Shown: piece after piece, positions 53,906-63,202 of the stretch
Position numbering within the stretch: position 1 is the first letter of the stretch
Layout: every line of letters starts with the position of its first letter
NCBI GenBank assembly: GCA_015057505.1
Contig: SVEG01000006.1
Location: 62,001 to 126,000 of the forward strand
DNA from: Lachnospiraceae bacterium
Lineage (GTDB): Bacteria > Bacillota > Clostridia > Lachnospirales > Lachnospiraceae
Length of the DNA stretch: 64,000 nt
Direction: 5' to 3'
The notes under the pieces: generated by a model
Told to the model about the DNA's origin: nothing
The model's database searches: none
Seen by the model: the letters and a program-made list of their open reading frames with translations, nothing else
Program-made: the position numbers and the translations under genes

Positions 53906-56900
53906 ATGGGTAAGAGAAATGACATTCACAAAGTACTTATTATAGGTTCCGGTCCTATCATCATCGGACAGGCCTGCGAGTTTGACTATTCAGGAACACA
54001 GGCGTGTAAGGCACTCCGCAGCTTAGGATATGAGATTGTTTTGGTTAACTCTAATCCTGCTACAATTATGACTGACCCTCAGACAGCTGATGTAACATAT
54101 ATCGAGCCGTTGAATGTAGAGCGTCTTGAGCAGATTATTGCAAAAGAAAGACCGGATGCATTGCTTCCTAACCTTGGCGGACAGTCAGGTCTTAACCTTT
54201 GTTCAGAGCTTGCTGAGGCAGGTGTTTTGGATAAATATAATGTAAAGGTTATCGGTGTTCAGGTTGACGCTATCGAGAGAGGCGAGGACAGAATCGAGTT
54301 CAAGAAGACCATGGACAGCCTTGGAATTGAGATGGCACGAAGCGACGTTGCCTACACTGTAGACGAGGCACTTGCAATCGCCGATAAGCTTGGATATCCC
54401 GTAGTAATCCGTCCCGCATACACAATGGGTGGTGCAGGTGGCGGCCTCGTTTATAACGTAGAAGAATTAAAGACTGTAGTTGCAAGAGGTCTTCAGGCCA
54501 GCCTTGTAGGCCAGGTACTTGTTGAGGAGTCAATCCTTGGTTGGGAAGAGCTTGAACTTGAGGTTGTTCGTGACTCCAAGAACAACATGATTACAGTTTG
54601 CTTTATTGAAAATATCGACCCCATCGGTGTACATACAGGTGACTCCTTCTGTTCAGCGCCTATGCTTACAATTTCAGAGGCAACACAGAAGCGTTTACAG
54701 GAGCAGGCATATAAGATTGTAGAAGCAATCGAAGTTATCGGCGGTACAAACGTACAGTTTGCACATGACCCGGTAAGCGATAGAATCGTTGTAATCGAGA
54801 TTAACCCCAGAACATCACGTTCATCGGCACTTGCTTCTAAAGCAACAGGTTTCCCGATTGCACTTGTTTCTGCAATGCTTGCAGCAGGACTTACACTTGA
54901 TGAGATTCCTTGCGGTAAGTACGGTACACTTGATAAGTACGTTCCGGATGGAGATTACATCGTAATTAAGTTCGCTCGTTGGGCATTTGAGAAGTTCAAA
55001 GGCGCAGAAGATAAGCTTGGTACTCAGATGCGCGCCGTAGGTGAAGTAATGAGTATCGGTAAGACATATAAGGAAGCTTTCCAGAAGGCAATCAGAAGCC
55101 TTGAGACAGGAAGATACGGTCTTGGTTTTGCAAAGGATTTCAATAGCAAAACAAAAGAAGAGCTTCTTAAGATGCTCCGTGTTCCTACAAGTGAGCGTCA
55201 GTTCATTATGTACGAAGCACTTCGTAAAGGCGCAACAATTGAGGAGATTTATAATCTTACCAAGATTAAGCACTATTTCCTTGAGCAGATGAAGGAGCTT
55301 GTTGAAGAAGAAGAGGCTCTTATGGCCATGGGTGAGAAGGCTCTTGAGAAAGCTACTCTTGAGACAGCTAAGAAGAACGGTTTCTCAGATAAGTACTTAA
55401 GCCAGCTTCTTAAGGTTGATGAGACAAAGATTCGTGAGACAAGAATCGGTTACGGTATTACGGAAGCTTGGGAAGGTGTTCACGTAAGCGGAACAGAAGA
55501 CAGAGCTTACTACTATTCAACATATAACGCAGAAGACAAGACAGTTGCTACAGACAACAAGAAGATTATTATTCTTGGTGGAGGTCCCAACCGTATCGGT
55601 CAGGGTATCGAGTTTGACTACTGCTGTGTTCATGCTGCACTTGCTCTTAAAGAGCTTGGATTTGAGACAATTATTATTAACTGTAATCCCGAGACAGTTT
55701 CAACGGATTATGATACATCAGATAAGCTTTATTTTGAGCCGCTTACACTTGAGGATGTTCTCAGTATTTACGAGAAAGAGAAGCCTCTCGGTGTAATCGC
55801 ACAGTTCGGTGGACAGACACCGCTTAACCTTGCTGCAGATCTTGAGAAGGCAGGCGTACGTGTACTTGGTACACCGCCGGCAGTTATTGATATGGCAGAG
55901 GACAGAGATTTGTTCCGTGCCATGATGGATAAGCTTGAGATTCCGATGCCTCAGGCAGGTATGGCAGTAACTGTTGATGAAGCAGTTGAGATTGCAGAGG
56001 AGATAGGATATCCCGTAATGGTTCGTCCTTCTTACGTACTCGGCGGAAGAGGTATGGAGGTTGTTTACGATCAGGAAAATCTCCGTGCATATATGGCAGC
56101 GGCAGTAGGTGTAACACCTGACAGACCGATTCTTATCGATAGATTTTTAAGACATGCAATGGAGTGTGAGGCAGATGCCATCAGTGACGGAACAAGCGCA
56201 TTTGTTCCTGCTGTTATGGAGCATATCGAGCTTGCCGGAGTTCATTCAGGTGACTCAGCTTGTATCCTTCCTTCAATGCATATTTCAGAGAAGAATCTTG
56301 AGACAATTAAGGAATATACAAGAAAGATTGCGGTTGAGATGAATGTACGCGGTCTTATGAACATGCAGTATGCAATTGAGGATGATGTGGTTTACGTATT
56401 AGAGGCTAATCCCCGTGCATCCAGAACAGTTCCGTTAGTATCCAAGGTTTGCGGTATCAACATGGTTAATATCGCAACACAGATTATTACTTCAGAGCTT
56501 ACAGGTAAGGAATCACCCGTTCCGGCACTCAAAGAGAAGAACTACAAACACTTTGGTGTTAAGGAAGCGGTATTCCCGTTCAACATGTTCCATGAGGTTG
56601 ACCCGTTACTCGGACCGGAGATGCGTTCAACAGGTGAGGTTCTTGGTTTGGCATCAAACTTTGGTGAGGCATTCTTCAAGGCACAGGAGGCTACACAGTC
56701 TAAGCTTCCGACAGAAGGTACGGTTCTTATCAGTGTTAACTCGGCAGATAAGGCAGAGCTTCCCCAGGTTGCAAAAGCGTTCCATGAGTGTGGCTTTAAG
56801 CTCCTTGCTACAGGCAGAACTTACGAGACAATTATTGCAAACGGAATTCCTGCAGAGAAGGTATTTAAGCTTCAGGAAGGCAGACCCAATATTGCAGATT

Positions 56901-57124
56901 TAATCATGAACGGACAGATTCAGCTTGTTATCAATACACCTGCAGGAAAAGAAAGTGTATATGATGATAGTTACATCCGTAAGACAGCCATCAAGAAGAA
57001 GATTCCTTACATGACAACCATGGCAGCAGCAATGGCCACAGCAGAGGGTATCAAGGCTGTTAAGACAAAGGGACAGATTGAAGTTTGCTCACTTCAGGAA
57101 ATTCACAAAAATATTACTGAGTAA
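53906..57124 (+). CDS. carB: Carbamoyl-phosphate synthase large subunit
   Basis: 1072 aa, full length. It makes carbamoyl phosphate from bicarbonate, ammonia and two ATP for arginine and pyrimidine synthesis. The two homologous ATP-grasp halves are clear: VLIIGSGPIIIGQACEFDYS and MGGAGGGLVYN in the first, IIILGGGPNRIGQGIEFDYC and VLGGRGMEVVYD in the second, then an allosteric MGS-like domain ending near ATGRTYETIIANGI. The small subunit gene carA is not next to it, which is unusual but known. A structured leader precedes it. Confidence 0.97.
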   Translation: MGKRNDIHKVLIIGSGPIIIGQACEFDYSGTQACKALRSLGYEIVLVNSNPATIMTDPQTADVTYIEPLNVERLEQIIAKERPDALLPNLGGQSGLNLCSELAEAGVLDKYNVKVIGVQVDAIERGEDRIEFKKTMDSLGIEMARSDVAYTVDEALAIADKLGYPVVIRPAYTMGGAGGGLVYNVEELKTVVARGLQASLVGQVLVEESILGWEELELEVVRDSKNNMITVCFIENIDPIGVHTGDSFCSAPMLTISEATQKRLQEQAYKIVEAIEVIGGTNVQFAHDPVSDRIVVIEINPRTSRSSALASKATGFPIALVSAMLAAGLTLDEIPCGKYGTLDKYVPDGDYIVIKFARWAFEKFKGAEDKLGTQMRAVGEVMSIGKTYKEAFQKAIRSLETGRYGLGFAKDFNSKTKEELLKMLRVPTSERQFIMYEALRKGATIEEIYNLTKIKHYFLEQMKELVEEEEALMAMGEKALEKATLETAKKNGFSDKYLSQLLKVDETKIRETRIGYGITEAWEGVHVSGTEDRAYYYSTYNAEDKTVATDNKKIIILGGGPNRIGQGIEFDYCCVHAALALKELGFETIIINCNPETVSTDYDTSDKLYFEPLTLEDVLSIYEKEKPLGVIAQFGGQTPLNLAADLEKAGVRVLGTPPAVIDMAEDRDLFRAMMDKLEIPMPQAGMAVTVDEAVEIAEEIGYPVMVRPSYVLGGRGMEVVYDQENLRAYMAAAVGVTPDRPILIDRFLRHAMECEADAISDGTSAFVPAVMEHIELAGVHSGDSACILPSMHISEKNLETIKEYTRKIAVEMNVRGLMNMQYAIEDDVVYVLEANPRASRTVPLVSKVCGINMVNIATQIITSELTGKESPVPALKEKNYKHFGVKEAVFPFNMFHEVDPLLGPEMRSTGEVLGLASNFGEAFFKAQEATQSKLPTEGTVLISVNSADKAELPQVAKAFHECGFKLLATGRTYETIIANGIPAEKVFKLQEGRPNIADLIMNGQIQLVINTPAGKESVYDDSYIRKTAIKKKIPYMTTMAAAMATAEGIKAVKTKGQIEVCSLQEIHKNITE

Positions 57125-57154
57125 TCAGAGTAGAATGAAGTAAATATAAGGTAT

Positions 57155-57188
57155 CCGCCGGCGGTAGTAGAACTGTCGGCGGTGCTTT
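57155..57188 (+). terminator. Intrinsic terminator after carB
   Basis: CCGCCGG pairs with TCGGCGG (one wobble) and is followed by TGCTTTTT. Confidence 0.8.
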
Positions 57189-57256
57189 TTATGTGTCGGT
57201 TAGATTAAAAAAGTAAATCACACAGAAGAATTATGATGTATGGAGATGAAATTACA

Positions 57257-58183
57257 ATGAACGATAAAAAGTCTTTTGTTACAAAACCGCTTGGAATAGC
57301 ATTGCTTGCCTGCCTATGTTGCTTTTTGTGGGGAAGTGCAACTCCTGCTATTAAAATCGGTTATGAGTGGTTTGGTGTAGGTGCAGATGATATTGCATCA
57401 AGAATACTTTTTGCGGGCGTGCGTTTTGTTATTGCCGGAATTCTTACAGCGATTTTTGGAAGTATTATCGCAGGTAAGCCATTGTTTCCGCAGAAAAGCT
57501 CATGGGGTATGGTGTGTAAGCTGGGACTTATTCAAACTGTATTCCAGTACATTTTCTTTTATATGGGACTTGCATATACTACGGGCGTAAAATCTGCAAT
57601 TATTAACGGTTCACAGACATTTATCGCTATTCTTATGGCTTGTTTGATTTTTAAATATGAGAAGCTAACGGTTAAGAAATTTATCGGTTGCCTTATCGGG
57701 TTTGCCGGTGTAATCGTTATTAACTTCGACCCGTCGGGACTTACGGGAGGTTTTACTTTTAAGGGTGAGGGCGCTATTCTTATTGCGGCTATTGCATATG
57801 CGCTTTCTTCTGCGCTCGTGAAAAAATATTCCCAGAAAGAAAATCCCGTAGTTCTTAGCGGATATCAGTTTGTTTTTGGCGGAATTATCATGACAATTTG
57901 CGGCTTTGCGATGGGCGGACAGCTTAGCGGCTGGGGCTTTAAGTCAGTACTTTTGCTGGTGTATCTTGCGCTTATCTCCTCGGTTGCTTACTCCGTATGG
58001 GGTATTTTGTTAAAGCATAATCCTGTAGGTAAGGTAGCGGTGTACTCATTTACTAATCCTATTTTTAGCGTGCTGTTATCTTTCGTGTTCTTGCACGAGA
58101 GCTCAAATTTCGGACTTGAGCTTGTGATTGCACTTGCACTTGTATGTGCGGGTATTTATCTTGTAAATAGGGTGAATGAATAA
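57257..58183 (+). CDS. EamA-family (DMT) transporter
   Basis: 308 aa with ten hydrophobic helices in two EamA repeats: LLACLCCFLWGSATPAIKIG starts the first and GEGAILIAAIAYALSSALVK the second. Drug/metabolite transporters of this type move amino acids, nucleotide sugars or drugs. The substrate is unknown. An earlier in-frame ATG at 57233 would add eight residues; ATG 57257 fits GGAG at 57242-57245, though the spacing is long, so the start is uncertain. Confidence 0.87.
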   Translation: MNDKKSFVTKPLGIALLACLCCFLWGSATPAIKIGYEWFGVGADDIASRILFAGVRFVIAGILTAIFGSIIAGKPLFPQKSSWGMVCKLGLIQTVFQYIFFYMGLAYTTGVKSAIINGSQTFIAILMACLIFKYEKLTVKKFIGCLIGFAGVIVINFDPSGLTGGFTFKGEGAILIAAIAYALSSALVKKYSQKENPVVLSGYQFVFGGIIMTICGFAMGGQLSGWGFKSVLLLVYLALISSVAYSVWGILLKHNPVGKVAVYSFTNPIFSVLLSFVFLHESSNFGLELVIALALVCAGIYLVNRVNE

Positions 58184-58413
58184 TCATCATTGACAAATGG
58201 AAATTATTGGTATATCTTAATATCAAGGCTCGTTGTGTTTGTGCAGTCTGCGCAGGCCGACGGGCTTTTTCTGAAAAGTCTTTTATTTCTTTAGAGGAAT
58301 AATTTTTCTAAAAGATATTTTTTCCAACAATTTGAGTACATTGATAACTTAATAAAGGACTTTACAGCCGATAAAAATGAATGATATAATTAACAGGAAG
58401 GGATGTTGATAAT
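58184..58413. other. Intergenic region with a terminator-like hairpin
   Basis: A GCTCGTTG/CGACGGGC stem near 58229-58267 followed by TTTTTC probably ends the transporter transcript. The rest is AT-rich with TATAAT near 58385 before the coiled-coil gene. Confidence 0.5.
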
Positions 58414-58863
58414 ATGACAGATAGCCAAAAATTAGATTTGATACTTGAAAAGGTGGGCGGTCTCGAGGGCAAAATGGATGGCTTTGAGAGCGGAATGGAT
58501 AGGCTCGAGGGCAAAATGGATGGCTTTGAGAGCGGAATGGATAGGCTCGAGGGCAAAATGGATGGCTTTGAGAGCAGAATGGATGGTCTCGAAGGCAAAA
58601 TGGACGGCTTTGAGAGCAGAATGGATGGTCTCGAAGGCAAAATGGACGGCTTTGAGAGCAGAATGGATGGTCTCGAAGGCAAAATGGACGGCTTTGAGAG
58701 CAGAATGAATGGTTTCGAAGGTAAAGTTAATAAGTTAGAAAATTTATTAATAAAATCTACTTCAGAATTAAAAATGATGGACAAACTGATATTAAGTGAA
58801 ATTGAGAGGGTTCATGATATTTTGAACAAGCATATATCTGATAAAACAGTACATACAGCGTAA
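58414..58863 (+). CDS. Coiled-coil protein with 14-residue tandem repeats
   Basis: 149 aa. A short head (TDSQKLDLILEKVGG) is followed by six near-perfect copies of LEGKMDGFESRMDG and a seventh partial copy, then a tail IKSTSELKMMDKLILSEIERVHDILNKH. Leu, Met, Phe and Met fall 4,3,4,3 apart, i.e. at heptad a and d positions, so the repeats should form one unbroken coiled coil. No enzymatic motif is present. Small proteins with this tail type occur near phage-holin and signalling genes. The neighbouring RCK/RyR membrane protein is a possible partner. Confidence 0.85.
   Translation: MTDSQKLDLILEKVGGLEGKMDGFESGMDRLEGKMDGFESGMDRLEGKMDGFESRMDGLEGKMDGFESRMDGLEGKMDGFESRMDGLEGKMDGFESRMNGFEGKVNKLENLLIKSTSELKMMDKLILSEIERVHDILNKHISDKTVHTA
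58459..58734 (+). repeat. 42-bp tandem repeat array (six full copies plus partial)
   Basis: Units of exactly 42 bp begin at 58459, 58501, 58543, 58585, 58627 and 58669, with a diverging seventh from 58711. Units 4 and 5 are identical and unit 6 differs only near its end, so copies arose recently by unequal crossing-over or slippage. Confidence 0.95.
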
Positions 58864-58923
58864 CGAGATAATAAACATATAAACAAGGTGTAAAGTCTTT
58901 TGTTAGCTGTCAAGAGGTAAACT

Positions 58924-60930
58924 ATGGGAAAGAAAACAGATAAAAAATTAGGCAGATTTTTCTTTGTATTGGCAATTGTATCATTTGTTATTACATTGTT
59001 GGAAGGACTCTTTTATTATAACGCGCAGGCCTATCCCAATCCACTGTTTAGGTGGATGTTGATTATACAGAACAGTATTAAGGCATTCGGTTTCCGCCCG
59101 GAAATTAGTTTAAAGGATCTCGCGAAAATATTGAATGAGAATTGTGGCTTTTTTGAGGCGGCAGTAGGCTATGCATATGCATTTGCCGTTTTTACCGCGC
59201 CGTATTGTACGTTGGCAGTGGTTTATAAGTTTTTGAACCGTTTGTTGCGTTTTAAGTCAATCAGGTGGTTGTTTTCTAAAAAGAGAAGAATTATTGTTTT
59301 TGGATATAACGAGGAAGTAAAGATTTTGCTTGCCGGAAAGCATAAGGATTATTGTATTCATCTGGTGTCTGCAGAGGTTTCAAATGATGAAGAATTGGCC
59401 CTTCTTCGGGATGGAATAGTGGTACATAGAATAGACTGCCTGAAGCTTCCCGACAGACAGCTCAAATATTTTTTTGAACGTATGGAATTAAAAAAGGCGA
59501 GAGAAATCATTTTGTTTGATTCTTCTTCTGCCAAGAATTTTTCATTGTATCAGATGTTTCATAAAGATGAGAATAAGGCTCTTTTATTAGAGGATGTTAA
59601 ATTTTTCTGTCGTTGTGAGGATGACGGTATTAAGAGAATTATTGAAGATTATCACGATAGTAGAATGAAGGATAAAGATGCCAAAGGGGCAAAGGATTTA
59701 GAGATTGTCAGTATTCATGAATTGCGTGTAAGAAAGATGCTTGCAGAGCATCCTTTACATGAATATTATTTAAACAGTGGAATTGATCCGAAGAATTGGA
59801 AGTTACATCTGCTAATTATTGGTTTTGGCAAGTTGGGACAGCAGTTATTGCTTCAGGCAATGAATCTGGGTGTTGTCAGCAGCGAGAACGAAATTATAGT
59901 GGATGTTGTAGATTTTGATATACAAAATAAGAAGAGTATTTTTGCAAATAATTTTAATGAGGATTATGTGGAAATAGGTGAGGATGAATTTGTGATTCCA
60001 CCTACTAAGGCGGATGGCAAATTGAGAATCAGATTCCATAAGATGGATATCCGTCATAAGCAATTTTATAAACAGTTATGTGTAAACGGAACTTCAGAAA
60101 AGGATGGTCCGTACACCTATATCGCAATTTGTGTTGAGGATATTGATGTAAGTCTGCATTGTGTGTCAGAGGTAGAGCGTTATTTGCGAAATTGTGCTAC
60201 GGATAAAAATGCCGGAAGGGTTAGTATTGGAATCCGAATGGAATCAAACAGACAGATGGCAGAGTACTTAAAAAAGAACAATGACACTTACAAGAACGTA
60301 TTTGTAATTGAGGAGACGGAAAGTACGATTTGTTTAGAAGATTTGATTCATGACGAACTGACTTGGGATGCAAAGGAGTATAATTATATTTATAGTTCGT
60401 TGGATATTACGGCAGCAGGAAATGATATTTCTTCGGAGAGCAAGGAAGATGTTAAAGAGAAAACCACTCTGATAAATGAAAAATGGAGAAACATGGCTAT
60501 GTTTCGAAGAAATTCCAATCAGGCTGTTGCGCAACATGCTGCTGTGAAACGAATTTTGTTGGATAAGATTGACCATAATGAATTAGATAGATATTTTGGT
60601 GAGCATGGAAGTATTCTGCAGGATAAGGGTAATGTTTGGACTTTTGAATGCTCTGAAGAGGAATTGACAGAATATCAGAGTGATATGTTGAATTATCCGT
60701 GGGTTAGCGAATTATCACGATTGGAGCATAGAAGATGGTGCTATTTTATGGCGACGCTCGGTTGGAAGAGAACGGATGCCCCGAATGCTAAAAGAAATGA
60801 AAGTCTTAAGGAGAATCCTTGCCTTTGTACATGGGAGGAACTTAGGAAATATAAAGCTGACACGTGTAAATATGATTTGATGCCACTTTTAATGGAGTAT
60901 AAGAAAAAGAAAAATAATAGAACTTTTTAA
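58924..60930 (+). CDS. Membrane RCK/TrkA-like protein with C-terminal RyR domain
   Basis: 668 aa. Two N-terminal membrane helices (FFFVLAIVSFVITLLEGLFY and FFEAAVGYAYAFAVFTAPYC) precede two Rossmann-like domains: IIVFGYNEEVKILLAG (about 120) and LLIIGFGKLGQQLLLQAMNLG (about 297), as in RCK regulators of K+ channels. The last ~70 residues, from SELSRLEHRRWCYFMATLGWK to ENPCLCTWEELRKY, match the ryanodine-receptor (RyR) domain. Bacterial RyR domains joined to TrkA-N domains are thought to sense nucleotide-derived signals. It probably is a ligand-gated ion-flux regulator. It follows the coiled-coil gene by 60 bases. Confidence 0.82.
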   Translation: MGKKTDKKLGRFFFVLAIVSFVITLLEGLFYYNAQAYPNPLFRWMLIIQNSIKAFGFRPEISLKDLAKILNENCGFFEAAVGYAYAFAVFTAPYCTLAVVYKFLNRLLRFKSIRWLFSKKRRIIVFGYNEEVKILLAGKHKDYCIHLVSAEVSNDEELALLRDGIVVHRIDCLKLPDRQLKYFFERMELKKAREIILFDSSSAKNFSLYQMFHKDENKALLLEDVKFFCRCEDDGIKRIIEDYHDSRMKDKDAKGAKDLEIVSIHELRVRKMLAEHPLHEYYLNSGIDPKNWKLHLLIIGFGKLGQQLLLQAMNLGVVSSENEIIVDVVDFDIQNKKSIFANNFNEDYVEIGEDEFVIPPTKADGKLRIRFHKMDIRHKQFYKQLCVNGTSEKDGPYTYIAICVEDIDVSLHCVSEVERYLRNCATDKNAGRVSIGIRMESNRQMAEYLKKNNDTYKNVFVIEETESTICLEDLIHDELTWDAKEYNYIYSSLDITAAGNDISSESKEDVKEKTTLINEKWRNMAMFRRNSNQAVAQHAAVKRILLDKIDHNELDRYFGEHGSILQDKGNVWTFECSEEELTEYQSDMLNYPWVSELSRLEHRRWCYFMATLGWKRTDAPNAKRNESLKENPCLCTWEELRKYKADTCKYDLMPLLMEYKKKKNNRTF

Positions 60931-60936
60931 ATAAAA

Positions 60937-61009
60937 CTCCCTCTGTTGGATTCGAACCAACGACACTGCGGTTAACAGCCGCATGCTCTACCTACTGAGC
61001 TAAGAAGGA
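60937..61009 (-). tRNA. tRNA-Asn (anticodon GTT)
   Basis: The 73-nt cloverleaf reads, on the minus strand, acceptor TCCTTCT, D-arm GCTC...GAGC, anticodon arm TGCGG-CTGTTAA-CCGCA, variable GTGTC, T-arm GTTGG-TTCGAAT-CCAAC, acceptor AGAGGGA and discriminator G. CCA is not encoded. It lies next to an Asn-specific T-box operon on the opposite strand. Confidence 0.96.
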
Positions 61010-61147
61010 ATAATACATTTTGTAACATCTACAGTATATGCGGATTATTAGAATTCTATACGGAATTAATTATTTTTTGCCGGAATATTTTAGTTCATTT
61101 TGGAAATAATATTGTAAAAATAGTCAGTAAAAAGCGATAAATTTTTA

Positions 61148-61176
61148 TTGACAATGAAATTCTGTTATGATACCAT
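61148..61176 (+). promoter_or_regulatory. Putative promoter of the T-box/aspS operon
   Basis: TTGACA (61148-61153) is followed 17 bases later by TACCAT (61171-61176). Confidence 0.5.
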
Positions 61177-61189
61177 GATACATCATAAG

Positions 61190-61415
61190 TTTGATTCAAT
61201 ACAGACCTCTCCTTTGTGGAAAACTCATCAGAGATGCAGAACCGTGGCTGAAAGTTTTGCTTGGGTAAGTAGTAGGAAGAGTAACACTATATTGATTTGT
61301 GGTTTACAACAGTATAATTAAAAGTGGGTGTATTAATACACCAACGTGGGTGGCACCGCGGGATTGATATCTCGCCCCTCGGAAACGATAAGTTTTCGAG
61401 GGGCTTTTATATTTG
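61190..61415 (+). promoter_or_regulatory. T-box riboswitch, specifier AAC (tRNA-Asn)
   Basis: The T-box sequence TGGCACCGCGG (61351-61361) and a terminator (GCCCCTCGGAAAC with GTTTTCGAGGGGC, followed by TTTT) are clear. Stem I can be drawn with base CAATACAG (61197-61204) / CTATATTG (61287-61294) and upper helix CTCTCCT / AGGAAGAG. The internal loop between them reads TAACA, placing AAC (61283-61285) as specifier, followed by A. The distal arm is GCAGAAC/GTTTTGC. Uncharged tRNA-Asn would pair its 3' end with the T-box and let transcription continue. Confidence 0.9.
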
Positions 61416-61448
61416 TGACATCTGCGATAAAAAGAAGGAGGCTTTTAT

Positions 61449-63191
61449 ATGAATATTTACAGAACACATACGTGTGGCGAATTAAGAAAAGAACACATTA
61501 ATACTAATGTACGCTTGGCAGGTTGGGTAGATACCATAAGAGACCACGGCGGAGTTATCTTTATCGACTTGAGAGACCAGTATGGTATTACACAGGTTGT
61601 TGTTAATGATACAGCATTGGTTAACGGTATCGGTAAGGAATTTGTTATTTCTGTTAGCGGTATGTTACAGCTTAGAGACGCAGAGACTGTTAACATGAAG
61701 ATAAGCACAGGTGAAGTGGAGCTTAAGGCTACAGAACTTACTGTTCTCGGTAAGTCAAAGAATCAGCTTCCCTTTGAAATCAGCGAGTCTATGAACACAA
61801 AAGAAGAAATCCGTTTAAAATACCGTTTCCTCGATTTGAGAAATCCGGCAGTTCATAACAATATTGTATTTCGTTCAAAAATTACAAGCTATCTTCGTCG
61901 TAAGATGGAAGAGATGGGCTTTTTGGAGATTCAGACACCTATCCTTACAGCATCATCACCTGAAGGTGCACGTGACTTCTTAGTACCGAGCAGAAAGCAC
62001 CAGGGAATGTTTTATGCATTGCCCCAGGCACCTCAGCAGTTTAAGCAGTTGCTCATGACATCAGGTTTTGATAAGTACTTCCAGATTGCACCCTGCTTCC
62101 GTGATGAGGATGCGCGTGCAGACCGTTCTCCGGGTGAGTTCTATCAGCTTGACTTTGAGATGGCTTTTGCAACACAGGAAGATGTTTTTGAAGTTGCAGA
62201 GACAGTTTTATATGACACATTCAAAGAGTTCTCTTCAGGCAAATATGTAAGTCCGGCACCGTTCAGACGCATTCCTTACGCAGAGAGTATGCTTAAGTAT
62301 GGTTCAGATAAGCCTGATTTAAGAAATCCTTTAATTATTGAAGATTTGACAGAGTTTTTCTCAGATGTTGATTTTGCACCGTTTAAGAAGAAACCGGTAC
62401 GTGGTATAGTGGCTCCTAAGTGTGCTTCAATGTCTAAGTCATTCTTTGAAAAAATGCTTGATTTTGCTATGTCAATCGGTATGAAGGGGCTTGGATATAT
62501 TTCTGTTCTTGAAGATATGAAGCTCAAGGGACCGATTGTAAAGTTCTTGTCAGAAGAGAAGCAGGCAGAACTTTGCAAGATGTTGTCACTTAAGGAAGAC
62601 GATACATTGTTCTTCATTTCTGACTCACCGAAGGTTGTTGACAAACTTGCAGGTCAGATTCGTACAGAGTTAGGTGTTCGTCTTGATATTATTGATAAAG
62701 ACAGATATGAATTCTGTTTTGTTACAGATTTCCCTATGTTCGGAATTAATGAAGACAGCGGTAATATTGAATTCATGCATAATCCTTTCTCAATGCCACA
62801 GGGTGAGATGGAAGCACTTGAAACAAAGGATCCGCTTGATGTTCTTGCGTATCAGTATGATATTGTATGTAACGGTGTTGAGTTGTCATCGGGTGCCGTT
62901 AGAAACCACCGCCCTGACATTATGTTAAAAGCATTCGAGATTGCGGGATATACACAGCAGGATATTGAAGACAGATTTTCTGCATTATATAATGCGTTCC
63001 ATTACGGTGCACCGCCTCATGCAGGTATGGCACCCGGACTTGACAGAATGGTCATGCTTTTGGCAAACCAGGAAAGCATCAGAGAGGTAGTTGCATTCCC
63101 GATGAACGGAAATGCACAGGACTTGTTGCTTGGAGCACCGAATACGGTAACGGAACAGCAGCTTAGAGAAGTTCATATTAAGCTTAGATAG
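61449..63191 (+). CDS. aspS: Aspartyl-tRNA synthetase, probably non-discriminating
   Basis: 580 aa, bacterial-type AspRS with anticodon-binding OB fold, GAD insertion domain and class II core. Motifs include FRSKITSYLRRKMEEMGFLE, CFRDEDARADRSPGEFYQLD and the C-terminal GMAPGLDRMVMLL. Residue 33 is His in IRDHGGVIF; in known bacterial enzymes His at this place is associated with charging both tRNA-Asp and tRNA-Asn, while Leu favours tRNA-Asp. With the Asn-specific T-box and gatC downstream, it probably makes Asp-tRNA-Asn for transamidation. Confidence 0.95.
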   Translation: MNIYRTHTCGELRKEHINTNVRLAGWVDTIRDHGGVIFIDLRDQYGITQVVVNDTALVNGIGKEFVISVSGMLQLRDAETVNMKISTGEVELKATELTVLGKSKNQLPFEISESMNTKEEIRLKYRFLDLRNPAVHNNIVFRSKITSYLRRKMEEMGFLEIQTPILTASSPEGARDFLVPSRKHQGMFYALPQAPQQFKQLLMTSGFDKYFQIAPCFRDEDARADRSPGEFYQLDFEMAFATQEDVFEVAETVLYDTFKEFSSGKYVSPAPFRRIPYAESMLKYGSDKPDLRNPLIIEDLTEFFSDVDFAPFKKKPVRGIVAPKCASMSKSFFEKMLDFAMSIGMKGLGYISVLEDMKLKGPIVKFLSEEKQAELCKMLSLKEDDTLFFISDSPKVVDKLAGQIRTELGVRLDIIDKDRYEFCFVTDFPMFGINEDSGNIEFMHNPFSMPQGEMEALETKDPLDVLAYQYDIVCNGVELSSGAVRNHRPDIMLKAFEIAGYTQQDIEDRFSALYNAFHYGAPPHAGMAPGLDRMVMLLANQESIREVVAFPMNGNAQDLLLGAPNTVTEQQLREVHIKLR

Positions 63192-63202
63192 GAGGAGTAA
63201 TT

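Noticed and set aside
58459..58734. CRISPR array
   Set aside because: The units are head-to-tail repeats with no unique spacers and they lie in a coding frame. No cas genes are present.
58362..58784. Pro/Ser/Leu repeat protein on the minus strand
   Set aside because: It is the mirror reading of the 42-bp repeats of the coiled-coil gene, which has the ribosome site and sensible heptads.
61239..61242. GAAC in the T-box leader as a two-codon (Glu/Asn) specifier, as described for a clostridial gatCAB T-box
   Set aside because: These bases fall in the distal stem GCAGAAC/GTTTTGC, not in the specifier loop. The loop between the base and upper helices reads TAACA, giving AAC only.
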